Assembly: GCF_014805625.2 (NCBI RefSeq)
Contig: NW_023998434.1
Location: 710,576-774,575 of the forward strand
DNA: 64,000 bases
Source: Glossina fuscipes
Lineage: Eukaryota; Arthropoda; Insecta; Diptera; Glossinidae
Direction of reading: 5' to 3'
Position numbers and translations under genes: made by a program. Of this stretch, positions 13,940 to 26,900 are shown in pieces. Each line of letters begins with the position of its first letter. Position 1 is the first letter of the stretch. Below the pieces are notes generated by a model, which made no database searches, was not told the DNA's origin, and was given only the letters and a program-made list of their open reading frames with translations.

Positions 13940-14957
13940 TATATATATGTACACAAGCCCACCTATCATATGAATATTTAGAAAAATACATCCTTATTGT
14001 GAAAATGTGAAAATTTGAAATAACTCATGAAGAAGATTTCATAAAACATGCATATAACATGCATAACATGCAGATTGGTAGGATATTTGATACGGAATTA
14101 ACATAAATTGCTCTGTAAAGTATATATACGAAGTTTAATGCACTACAGATCGCACTGTGTGTGTTGTGAACTTTCACGAAGCTGAGAAGAAGAATTCATG
14201 TCATCCCATATAGCAGAGCATTTTTTTTTTTTTTTTTAAATTATGATTTTTTTTTTTTTTTTTTTTTTTTGTACACACAGAATCATACAAACACATACTT
14301 AACATGCTATTAATGAACAAACTTAAACCGGAAGAGAATTCTCTGCGTTTGAAATGCGCTTGAATATGAATAACAGCACCAACAGTAACGAACGGATTGT
14401 ATTATTGCATTGCATTTCTGTGTGCGTCGTCAGCATTTGTAAAACATTTATTCAAAACTTTTAATATTTTCATGATTAACTTTGTGGTGGTACACTCTCT
14501 GGGTCAGTTCCGCTGCAAATGGCAACGATGACAAGAGTAACGAAATAATTTTTGTACGCATATCACAGGAAAAACTAATTTTGAAATTACAATAAGTCCA
14601 TCCGTTCCGTCCGTCTATCGGAGTGATTGTGAAAATAGTTTATCATACAATTACAAAAATTCTTTTCGTTCATCAGCTTGCATTTACATTCCAGTTTGAA
14701 TTAATTTTCTTTAAATTAAAAAAAAAATAAATAAAAATTATTTCAAGATTAAATTGAAAAAAGCAAAAAAAAAAAAAAAAAAATTTTACTCTAATGGCAT
14801 CTAAACCAAAAAATATTATTTTAAATGATGTAAATAATTGCAAATATATATGTATATNNNNNNNNNNNNNNNNNNNNNNNNNNNNNNNNNNNNNNNNNNN
14901 NNNNNNNNNNNNNNNNNNNNNNNNNNNNNNNNNNNNNNNNNNNNNNNNNNNNNNNNN

Positions 14958-14994
<37 letters not shown>

Positions 14995-17900
14995 TATATA
15001 TATGTACATATATGTATATATTTATGTATATTTGAATGCATTTATGTATAAACGGGTTTGTGTTTTTATGAACTAGTATGCTAGCATGGTCGAGAGCTAT
15101 GCAAAAGTGTTCATTAAAATTAATTAAAAATACGTCAAGTTAAGAAAGTGTGAAATTTTTCACTCGTCCTCAAACTAACATGATATATACTGGGTAACAT
15201 TTTAAATCCACGCACACACACACACACACACACACAAAAACGCAAACGCATTTATACTGACAGCCTTACATACTTTATAAACTGAATTAATGTACAAGTG
15301 CTAAACCTTTTGCGAGGGTAAAGATCACTACACTATAAAATTATGCCTGAAGATTATGCTTTAGCCGTAACATTAACTTTAACGCAGACACTTGCCCTTA
15401 TACAGCTATGTGTTATATAAACTACCAAGCAAAAATAATATCCTCTTATTACTTCAATGACGGTGAATGGGAAATTTTCATAAAATTATTCATTCATGCA
15501 TTCATTTATTCAGAAAAGTCGAAGAGGGTCGTTTTAACTACGGTGCCACCAACCTTGCATACATATATATATACACAAGCTGCCAACCACCACCACCGTG
15601 TATGCGTAAATTACGTTGATTGAAGGTTGGATGTACTCGATTTCTTTACGTAATTCATTCTCAATCTTTGTCAATTTTTAGCCTCCCTTTCTCCGTTTCG
15701 GCCTGAGGTTTTTAATAAATTTGCATTTTCAATAAATGTTCAAGTGTCGACTATTGTAAGTTATAAAGTGTGGATATTTTTCCTTCTTTTTTTTCCTTTT
15801 TTTTTTTTTTTTTTTTTTTTTAATCGTCCATAAAACGTCACTCAACTTCAACAGTCATATACAGAGAGAGGGTAGTAAATATCAAATGCAAATGAAAAAC
15901 AGACATGCGGCATATGTACGTAATGACATACACCGTCAATGGAAGTTACGAGAACAAAAGAAATACATTGGACAGAGAAAAAAAAAAAAGAAGAAAGTAA
16001 TTTCAGTGTGTGTGTGTGCGTGCGTGTGTGTGTGTGTTACGTACGGAGAAAGCACATATATTTCTCGACAGTTTACTAGTTTATCAAGTATGCAATATGC
16101 TGATGTGTAAAGCATACGCACACATATATTTCATATATACTGGAATAAAAAAAAAAAATAAAAAAACAATATTCAGTTAAAGTGTCCGACCTCCGGCAGA
16201 TGGTTTTAATACCAAGTGCAAAAAATTTATTCACGAATTATTATTGTCTAAAAGAAACATTTGTAAAGAAAATGTTTCAATTATCATAAAACAGACCGAT
16301 TATACACATAATTCATAAAAACCGAACAGATGTATGTAATATTTTCCAATAGATAGTGGATTCCGTATATATCTATCCCGCTACATGACGTTTTCAATAA
16401 ACGTATCTTAAATATTCGATATATTCTTTTTTATTATTATTCTTATTTTTTTTTTTGTATTTCTTATGAACAACACACACAATGTAACGTCAATATTTAC
16501 CGTAAAGTTACTTGCTGCAGTATTTTTGAATGCCAGTTTTGTCACTTATTATATAGTTCATAGTACATAGTACTATAGTTTAACATTTAAGTCATACTTT
16601 ATGGCACAGTTCGATCTGTAGGTAAGGCGTTACATGACAGGGGAACTATAGCTCACGCTTTAATTTAACTATCTACTCATACGTATGTGTATATAATATA
16701 TATCTCTACATATGTCATATCTATATATAACACATCATTCAATGATTTTTTAGGATGACATAAACAACTTGAGATTTTTCCATCGCTTTAGTAAGCAAAA
16801 GTAGCGTCACTAAGAAAACTACTACAACTAGTACACTTTTGGTCAAAATTTCATGGAATTTTGAGAGAATTTATTTGAATATTTGTAAAATCACACACGA
16901 TCGTGAATAGTTGTATCCTACGAACTTATTGAGTGGCATGTTATATATGTATATATATTTGTATATATATACGTACATATGTATGTGTATGTAAGTATGT
17001 ATATGAATTACATATATACACATATATAATTATTATTATTATTATAAAGTCTTAAACCATTTGCATCTAAGGCCATCGGCTTTATTGAAAACTCTACCGC
17101 ACTTGAAGATAAATTATTTTATTTTGATTCCAATATTTTTCTGTTTACTTTTTTCTCAGAAATTTTTATCTTCTAACCTTAAGGAATATGTTAAAGGAAA
17201 TGAAAAATTTTGTTTCACACAGAAGAACCTGTGGGGAGTTTACGGTTTTCTTTCTTGAACTTTTATATGCTACGAAAGACATAAAGGGTATTATCGGGCA
17301 TTTTGCATTGATAATATTCAATTACTTTTGCATCAAGTTCGGCTTCTCGTTTGCTATTTGTGCTATATGTGATATCAATCAACACCATGAGGAAGAAGGT
17401 AAACCAAATATTATATATGGATAAAAAAAAATTGGATATTGTCGTATAAAGCAAAGTTTAGTTACTATTTTCTTCTTTTTTTTTTTTTTTTTATTACATA
17501 ATATATGATTATTATTTATTTAAATTGTCTAATTCTTAATACCTAATTTGATTTTTATACTTTCTATATATATGGTGTGTATATCTCTTTGTTTTCTTCC
17601 CTTATTCATGTCATTTTTTTCTTTTATTCTCTACTTTCAACGACGACTTGCTTGTTGTCACCGGAGGTTTGTAGAGCTCGTTTGGTTTTTTGTCTCTGCA
17701 GATACTGCAGATTACATGTCCAAAGCACTTACTTAATTACTAGTAATCCCATATTTCATCTTTTTCTTGTTCACACAAAAAGTTGTTTATTCATTCCATC
17801 ATCATTTATAACTTTTCATATAAATTTCATTGTACCGATATGGAGAATTATTATTTTTCTAACATTTTCGAATTTCTGAAATTCTTTCCATGTCCATTAG

Positions 17901-20900
17901 CTTTTTCAAACATATGGTTTCATGACCGTATTTTACTTTATTTTCATTTTGAACACGAAATTCGAGCGTTCCTTTGCTTTCGAGCTCGAAGATGACATAT
18001 TGCTTTCGATAGCGGGCAAACAGTCATGAGCTATTGAGCACTATCAACTCAACGAGCGGTCGTTAACTAGCCGATTCGATATCGAATTCGAATATCCTCG
18101 ATAACAAGAAACGTAAATCGGTTCGCGTTTTTATGCGGTCTGTAGCGATCGCAGAAAGAAAATATTTAAAAACTTCATAAATAACTACAACAACAATAAT
18201 TTTTCGCAACATATTAAAGAAAATTTACTTTATGCCGTGCATAGCGATTGAAGAATTTATATGAAAGATGTACGAAATAATGAGAAAAAATTGGACAAAA
18301 AAAATTTTCGCACAAAATAAATTGCAATACCCAAAAAAAAAAAAAAAAAAAAAAAAAACTCGCACGAAGAATTATATGGAAAGACATCGCAGGAAAACAG
18401 ATTCAAATCTATATCGAATCAGAGTTTTCAATGCAGCTCGACGATGCCATAGCTTGCCCAAGTTGTATTCAACAGAGAAATCGGTTTTGCTTTGCATTTT
18501 AATTCTCGGAATTTTTCATCACTTTTATTTACCCGTTTTCTTTAAAGAGAATTTACTTCAGTTTGATTGTGTTGTTGTTTTTTTCTTGTGCTTTTTTAGA
18601 AGATTAAACCAAAAAAAAAGTAAAATAAAAGGAAAACGTTCTGCTTTACATTGTTTGCATACACATTTTCAGTTTTATAAAAACGTGTGAATTTTTGTTC
18701 GCCTATATGTGTCTATGTAAATGTACTTCGACTATGTCATCTGGCGTGCAAAAAAAAAAAAAAAAAATCATAAAGACCTACTATATGGAGCAGCTGCATA
18801 CCAACACTTTGCGAGCTTCGTCACCTAGATTTGAAAGAACTCTTCACAATGTGTATTTGTAGAGGCCACGCGCGCGTGTTCATGATTTATTCGCTTATCA
18901 GGAGTTACAAGAATATTCACTCTTACACTATGTAAAACAACACAAGCCGTACTTATTTGTTGTTGTTGTTGATGATTTTAATAGAGTTTCTCTCTCCTGT
19001 TTTCGTTGTATCAGCTAAAACTAACAATCTTTCGTTTGGAATACATTACAAACTCATACACAATCGTATGTACGTATGTACGCATTTTCATATAGTGATT
19101 GTCTTAACGCGAAAGGGTTTCTTTTTTTCTTTTTTTTTTAATTTTTTTTTTTTTTTTTTTGCTACTTTATACGACTTACATCAACATTTATTCCAGACAC
19201 GGGAAACACTAGAGTTGGCGGTGACTCTTTCGGCACATAGCGATAAAATTCCTCTGTTCCAAAATACCAACGTACAGAATATAAAGCTGCCTGATAAGAA
19301 AAAAGAAAAATACGATTTTTGTTTTTTTTTTGTGTTTTTTTTTTTTTTTCTTTTTGCTTTGTGAAGAAAGGGAGTAAGTGAAAACATTAGTTTTCAAAAG
19401 AATTTCATTTGCAATTAATTTAATTAAGTATTTTTGAGATGAAGCTAACATTCTTCTACCGTATCTTCCTCTGCTATACGTTTTTAACCTTATGTCTGAA
19501 ACTGGGCTGTTAAAGAACTTTCTTCAGTTGTGTTGTTTTTTTTCGCTTTCATTCTCCCTTTCTCGCTTATTAAGAGATATGAAAAGGAAATAATTTCTTC
19601 ATGTGTTCGTTTTTTTTTTTTTGCTTTACTAAGTCATTTAGACAATAACAGTTTAACAACCTACCTGTTCGAGGTCATACTGACAGGATAACGTTGCTGC
19701 ATTACCCATAATGACAGCTTCTGGCACAAATATTTTCAGATCCTTAAGGCAATCAGCTGCAAAAAAAAAAAGAAGAAAAAGAAAAAAGTAGAACGAAGCG
19801 TCAAACTATCATTCATGATAAAGCTAAAAAACTGACAGAGTAACAGAAATTAAATTAAAAATGAATTTTATATTAATATTACATTTTCTGAACAAATGAA
19901 ACACATGCGAATGATGTATAAATCTGGCCGGACTACATAAGTAAGCTTAACATAGAAAACGAATATTGAAAAAAATTTAATTTTATTTCTAATTTATTTG
20001 CTATCATAAGCGAATAGATCGAAAATTAAATACTTTATGATTTTTTGGCAATGATGACCACTTTCGCTGAAAAACATAGTCCACGAGTTCAAAAACACAG
20101 CAAGTCCAGCAAATTTCTCTTCTACTTTCAATGTTAGGCGTGATTCTATTTATTCTGAAATCAATTCATTGTTTTTGTTTAGTAGCATTCTAGGCTTTTA
20201 ATTTAAATCGTCTTTTTACAGCGTACGGAACCTGATAATTTCATCTTGCAAACCAATGTAGGCCTATGAAACATGGGAAGTCTTAGCTTCACCATTGAAT
20301 TTTAGCTTAGAAGCATTATTCTTTTAAGACCGAACATTAAATGTACGCCACTTTAATAAGACTTTTGCTAGTTAGCGTAGGTGGGTAGCAGTAAGAATAA
20401 CTGCTGGAGACTGGATTGCATTGCAATCTCGTTCTCCAGCCAGAGAACGATAGGTATTTAAAATGGCATTCGCTCTCATTGCAGAGGCGCTTGGAAGGAA
20501 TTGGTTGGATAGTGACTTCCGGATCAATGAGTAACTCTCCCTCACTCGATGTGTCGTCCAGCACACGTGTCTTCACGACAGAGACCAACGTTGAGCTCTC
20601 CCTCGATAAGGATATTTGCTTGCCCTCAACTTAATAGCATCTAAACTGAATTTAATATCGATGCACTTTTTTGTTTATGTTATAAACAAGTCAGTTCATG
20701 TGTTTATGTGAAAAATATCAATGTGTTCTTAACATGGGTGTCGATAGTATGCCATGTTCGCTGCTTCGGTGAATACTTTGCTCCTCTTGCGCGTCTTTCG
20801 CAATGCTTCAAATAGGGGAGATTTTCTGAAAGTTTTCGTATGCCTCCTCGAATCGGTTAAAAGCTTGAATAGATCGAAATTAGTAATGAATGCTTAAAGT

Positions 20901-23900
20901 AGACGCCATCCGCAATGATGTGCCATCAACTAATTCCAGTCTGCTTGCGTCATTTTCTCCACGCATGACGTATATATCTTTTTACTTCCATTTTATGTCG
21001 GCATAAAATTGAGCTTTGAACGGACGCGGGTAAAAAAGCATATCACTAAGGAATTTTGCTTTAAAATAGAAATTATTTTGTTAAATAATTCCTTTAAATT
21101 ACTTTGAAACTTAGTAGCTCTTGATCTTTAAATGTAAAAAGCAGGCAAAAATATGCTATATATATATATATATATATTACCACCTAAAAGTAGGCAAATT
21201 TCGCTTGAACGCATTTCAAGTTTAATTATTTATAAATCATTCGCGATTTCATAAGAAGACGAGAGTTGTAACTTATTACAGAGCCACCCCAAGCTTTTCA
21301 TGTAAATAAATTATTAATTAATTGTTCAATATGATTTGTTTATTGTCTTTCAATTGTGTATGTATACAAAAAATTTATTGTAAAATTAAAAGCTATTTAC
21401 TTATTAAATAGAAATTATTTACGTAAGATAATAATGATAAGTAGTCAAACATAGGTCAATCAAATATTTGTTCAAATATTATTAAAATGATTTTATTCCG
21501 TCGAATTTTCTCTACTTGCCCTGAACTTATGTTAAAATTTAAGATATACATCCTCCTCTTCTTTTATTTGCTTTATTTAATTTTCATCCAGTTGTACTTG
21601 TAATTAATTGTACGCATGTGTTAGTTTACAATTTTTGCTCATATTTATTTTACTGCAATTTGGTTCTCCTTTCTTTCTTGTTTTTTTTTTTTTTTTTTTT
21701 TTTTTGCGTACTTTTAATTCATCTCGGTAAATACCAATTTTTACCGGCACTCAAGCATATATACCTTCGCAAAATATTATTAATAATTATAATAACATCA
21801 AAAAAAAAAAAAAAAAATAATAAATAAATAAATAAATATAAAAGGAAGGAATTGAATTATCCCTCTTTCCCTTAACATTTTATATATGTAAACTGATGAC
21901 CTGATCGCTTCGTCTTGCCGGCGGCCGATGCTATATTAAAGGGAAATAATTAAAATAATCAGCATAAAATTTTTATATTTAACACCCGAGCACCTCGCTC
22001 GAACATGCATTTACTTTAATATGCATAATAATATGTCATTTTTTGCGTATATCTGGCGGCTATCGTTGTTATTGGTCTTGTTTTTACTGAAGATGACAAC
22101 GGTGACTATGATGATGATGATGATGATGATAATGATGATGATAATGGTGATGATGATGATCATGATGATGATGATAACGGTGTTGCAAATGCTCTCTACC
22201 GTGTAACGAGTCTGTGTGTAATAATTGAATTTTCAATTAAACAATGTTCATCAGAAAGAATTGTAGTAGTAATATAAATGTTATTAAGCCCCTGCGCTCA
22301 GATGTAGATGTAGGCCATATCCAGGCAAACAAACAATCAACCAAGCAAGCAACTAACTAACCAACCAGCCAACCAGCCGGACCGTCCAGCAAGTCAACCA
22401 AACTGACTCGCTGCCTATTCGCCTGGTTGTCTTGATTTTATTTCGCCCTCTTTGTTGGCAGTTAATTCAGTGAGTTGCAAGTATTTATGCCATGCATGCA
22501 TACCATGCATGGTGATGGCAATGCTGGCGGTTTGAGGTGTTCGTTCAATTGTCATAAATTAACATTTCATTTTTAATACTTTATTTTTGATGTCACGCTT
22601 TCCCCAGTCAGTAATTAAGACTTTTTTTTCGCCTTTTCTCTCTCTCCCTCTCTCTCTCTCTCACTCAACCATTTACTTTTAATTTTTTCCATTCCATTGT
22701 AATATGCATGAAATAAAATGACATGATATCGATTCGCAAGACCACGCGATGCGTACGCATTTAAATTCCTATATCCTTTCGTTTTTTTTGCACTTGCAGG
22801 TCCTAGCGATTTCGTTGAAGCGTAAAATATCTATTAAATATAAGCATATGCAAGCGTAAGGTATAAGAAGACAACAAAAAAAAAAAAAAAAAAAAAATCG
22901 TTTAATTTCCCATTAAAATGCTTTGTTTTTATCATTGTTCTCTCTCTCTCTGTATATGTACAAGAAACTTAAATAGTTTACGAAGGAACAAAAAATTGCA
23001 TTTAATTTATAATTATCAGCAATTTGGTTTTCATCTTCCTTTTCGCTGTCTGAATGGTTTTATCAAGCAATTTACTATAATTTTATGCCTATAATTTTTT
23101 TTTTTATTTTAATTGTCAAATGGATGCTTATAAACACGCATTACTGGTTTGAATAAGTGTTACATGTATGGCAATCTTATTGTTGATCATATGTCATGCT
23201 TATATTCGCATATTCACGTACATTCGCATAAATGTACGATGGGCTTCCTTTCCTGTCAATTGAATATAATGATGTGTCAACTGCAGGCAAATAGCTATTA
23301 CTAGCAAATGGGCGCATCATACGCATTAAATCTTTCACTACTAATGATTTCATGGGAATGTATGCAATTGTCCTTACTCTCGATAAAACACAGACAGATT
23401 TGTTTACTTGTTTTCATATGTCACAAATTATCAGCTGTAAATGTCATTTAGCCATAACCGTCATTGCATCTGAGTTTGTCATAATTGTTAAAAATATTTT
23501 ATTTATTTCCTCTTAAATTTTATTCACATATTTTTATTTATTTATCTTTTCATTTTTTTTTTTTTTTTTTTTTTTTTTAATGAAATTTGTTAATATACTC
23601 ATTTTCATATTCATAGTTCAATACAATCTATAGTCACATATGCCTTTATTGACATAATTGGTGGCTTAAGTGGCTTTTATATTTAATCCACTTTTTACGC
23701 TCATAATACTTTTTGATATATTTAAATATTTTCCACAGACCAAAGTATTATTTATTTATTTATTCATTTTTTTTTTTAAGTGATTAGTCATAAAATGAGC
23801 AAAAATTTGAAAAAGTTGTAAAATCAAACCAAGTTGGAGAGTTATAGACCACATCAATTATGCTTACGGTCATTCTCTTTCTCAACTTCTTACCCTTTTG

Positions 23901-26900
23901 CAGGGCTCCTTGCTTTGTTTATAGGCGACATCCCCTATTGATTGATCATATCGAAAAAAAAAAGTGAGCAGAAAAAGTTAACCACAGGCATTACATAGAC
24001 TAGTACGCGTACGGACAGCCGTACTTAAATCGATTGAGAATCTGAAATGTTGTTCAAGAATACATCTTCGTTATGAAGTCTTTAAAGCTTTCTGCTGAGT
24101 GTCGCAAGTGTGTTGATAAAATCAATATCCGCGCAATCTGCGATGATGGGTATAAAAAGTCCTCCTCTTAAAATATAAAACTTGGATTATATGAACGATA
24201 ATAAAAGCTTCATTCATATTGTCGGGAGAGAGCCCCTTAACCACGGACCTTAAATCTTTTGCTCGTACAAACTTAAATTTCCATATGTGTATAATTTTTT
24301 ATGCAATTTGTATATGTACAAGGTAGCCTGGAAACAGAGAACCTGATTCATATCATTTAAGGAAATCCTCTTCTTAAAGAGCTAAAGAGATACATATGTG
24401 TACCTTGCATTCGAACGACAAAATATGAGGCGTATGTATACATATACAGTAAAGCAAATAACTTTTTTGTTTTCCTATATATATATAGATGGCTAACTTT
24501 TATCGTTGCTGTTTGCATATATGCTTTGACAAAGGAAGGAATGATGTTTGTGTAACAAAACCTAATCAGAGATAGTTAATTTTTTAAGCTTTTTATGAAT
24601 TTGCTGCAGTAATGGAAAGCAATGTATGCTAGTATTTTAATAACGAATGATGTATATGTGTGCATTGTGTTCAGTTAACTAAGGCTAATATGTTTCAAAG
24701 GTATTTGCTTAGTGGGTAAGAGAACCTGAAGAGAAAAAGGGAAATAAGGACGTGCATTAATTTTGTAATACGGTTTGTGTCATCCCTTCCTGCCGCTCAT
24801 CCGTGCTTACGTATATATCTCCGTATCTATAGTATTTTCTCTAGACGAAAGTTTGGATTTTTAAAATTTTGAACAAAAAAAAGTAAACAGAGTAAATTCG
24901 ACAGTAATTTGAATATGTTGCTTGACAAGCAAATCGTGCGATCAAAAGATTTTTCATTCAATAATAAGAAAAGTGTATATGGATGTAAATTCACTATTCG
25001 TTACAGCGAGTCGATAATCGATGGCTATCGCATTTACTCAAAATCGATTAGTTATAAATAATCCTCAGTAATTGTTTGGATTCCTCCATGTGAATTTGAT
25101 TCGCACATAAATCTCAATAAAATTCGGAGTTGATTTAGTTACTTCTTCTCACAGTTTCTCTTCAACTAAATACGAAAGTAAAACAAAGATATCCGTTATG
25201 TAAACTCTTCCTTAGAATACCTTACGCGAGGCTAAATGACATAAACAATACATCAAATTCAACTTGGCTCTCTCTTAGTTGATTGCTATAGAAAACTTAA
25301 ATACGTTAAATGCGCTTTTGAATAAATTCTATCGCATACAGTGCGCCCATCCAAAGGTACATCATAACTTGTAATAACATTAAAGCTTATTTCAAAAAAG
25401 TAGTTTACCTGGAGAAAGTGAAATACCCATTATTCGGTCGATTCGACCGCAATTATTAGAACGAATCGTAAATGACTTCCGTTGTTGGGTAGATAAAACC
25501 TGTTGTTCGTATTTATCCACCATATGTCATCGAAACAAACGACTTTCCGTTTTCACTACATAGATGAGGATTCATTTAGTCAGCCTTCTGTTAACTGTTT
25601 TATGTGGTACATGTTACATTCAACGGTTTTTCCTAACCTTTGAAATGTCAAAAAGTTCATATTCGACATGTAATGTTTTGGTAACTTAAACAAAGCAATA
25701 GCGCTGCGGTGACAGGTGAAGAAATGTGCAGCTTATACGGTAAAGGACTTGTAACTGATCGGATAGTTAGAAATTGGAGACACGATTTGAAAAAAATAAC
25801 CGTGACTCTTCCCACTGTGATGACAACCTTTTCAAGGGAATATTGGAGCAAAATCCACGTCAATCAACAAAAGCTATAGCAAAAAAGTTGAATGCCTTAC
25901 AATCAACTGTTAATCGCCACCTGGAGAAATTAGGTAAAATCATCGAGTATGCATACCTCACAATCTCACTGAACGGAATGAAGAAAATCGCATATCAATC
26001 ACTACAAGTCGGCTCTCGCGGTTAAAGATCGAGGCTTTTTTAAATAGGATTATAGCTGGCGATGAAAAATGGGTTACCTATGATGGTACATCCGCAAAAG
26101 GTAATGGCTTGATAAATATGAACTATCCTTACCAGTCCGAAAACAAGCATCGGTAGTAAAAAGATTTTAATGTGTGTATGGTGGGATTGTCGAGCTCATG
26201 AAATCAAATTTAAGGATTACTTCGGATAGATACGTCCAGCAGTTGTAAAGAGTGCAAAACTAACTCCACGAAAAGCATCCTGCACTCGTCAATTGCAAAA
26301 ACATCATTCTTTTACTCGACAATGCGCGACCACCATTCAGCGAGGATGACTCAACACGCAATTCTTGAGCTTGGATGGTCTGTTTTACCATACCTATCTT
26401 ACACCCCGGACTTAGCCCCCACACATTATCACTTTTCTGCACTTTACAGAGCTTTTTGAGTGAAACTTTTTCAATTCCGAAAAGTCAGTCACACTGTCGA
26501 GAACTTATTCCAGCCCAAAGCAACCACATTTTAAAAGAAAGAAATTGATAAACTGCCAAGAAGATGGGAGAAGGTCATGCACTATAGTGATGAATACGTA
26601 ATAAATTGTAATAATTTTCTTATTCAATGGAAGCATAATAAATGTCTGATAAAAAAAACGGAAAGTCCTTATGACTCAACCTAATATATTGTTTGCCCAA
26701 GTCGGGATTATCGTTAACAATCAATAGAAAATTATTTGCATAATCTAAAAATATCTCTTCTAAGTTAGTCTTGTAATTGTTACATTTAGTGGGATCAATG
26801 GCAGGACTAGAGGACTGGGGATTTTCTATGCTTATCTTTCAGTAACTTATTAAAAAAAAAGAGAGCTTTACAATTTTTCATCAAAGTTTACGCACGCAAC

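Larger units (their letters stand above)
8331..14857 (-). other. Intron 3 of the beat-like gene, middle part
   Basis: AT-rich with a (CT)n repeat at 9714-9741, poly-T tracts (for example near 11320-11353 and 14221-14270), AT repeats at 10500-10520 and 13906-13949, and a small ACATGCAT tandem at about 14044-14072. The longest open frame of the window (11354-11875, plus strand) lies here but looks non-coding. No other gene signal seen. Confidence 0.85.

Noticed and set aside
14673..15051. Several frames crossing the 100-N gap
   Set aside because: They include N as coding sequence and AT microsatellite; no meaning.
19181..19451. Two minus-strand frames over exon 3
   Set aside because: Wrong frames of exon 3 joined to poly-Lys intron sequence. 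The true frame gives AALYSVRWYF and EEFYRYVPKE.
22021..22206. 61-codon Met-rich frame
   Set aside because: Generated by the GAT trinucleotide array.
26260..26442. 60-codon minus-strand frame
   Set aside because: Antisense shadow of the mariner transposase relic.
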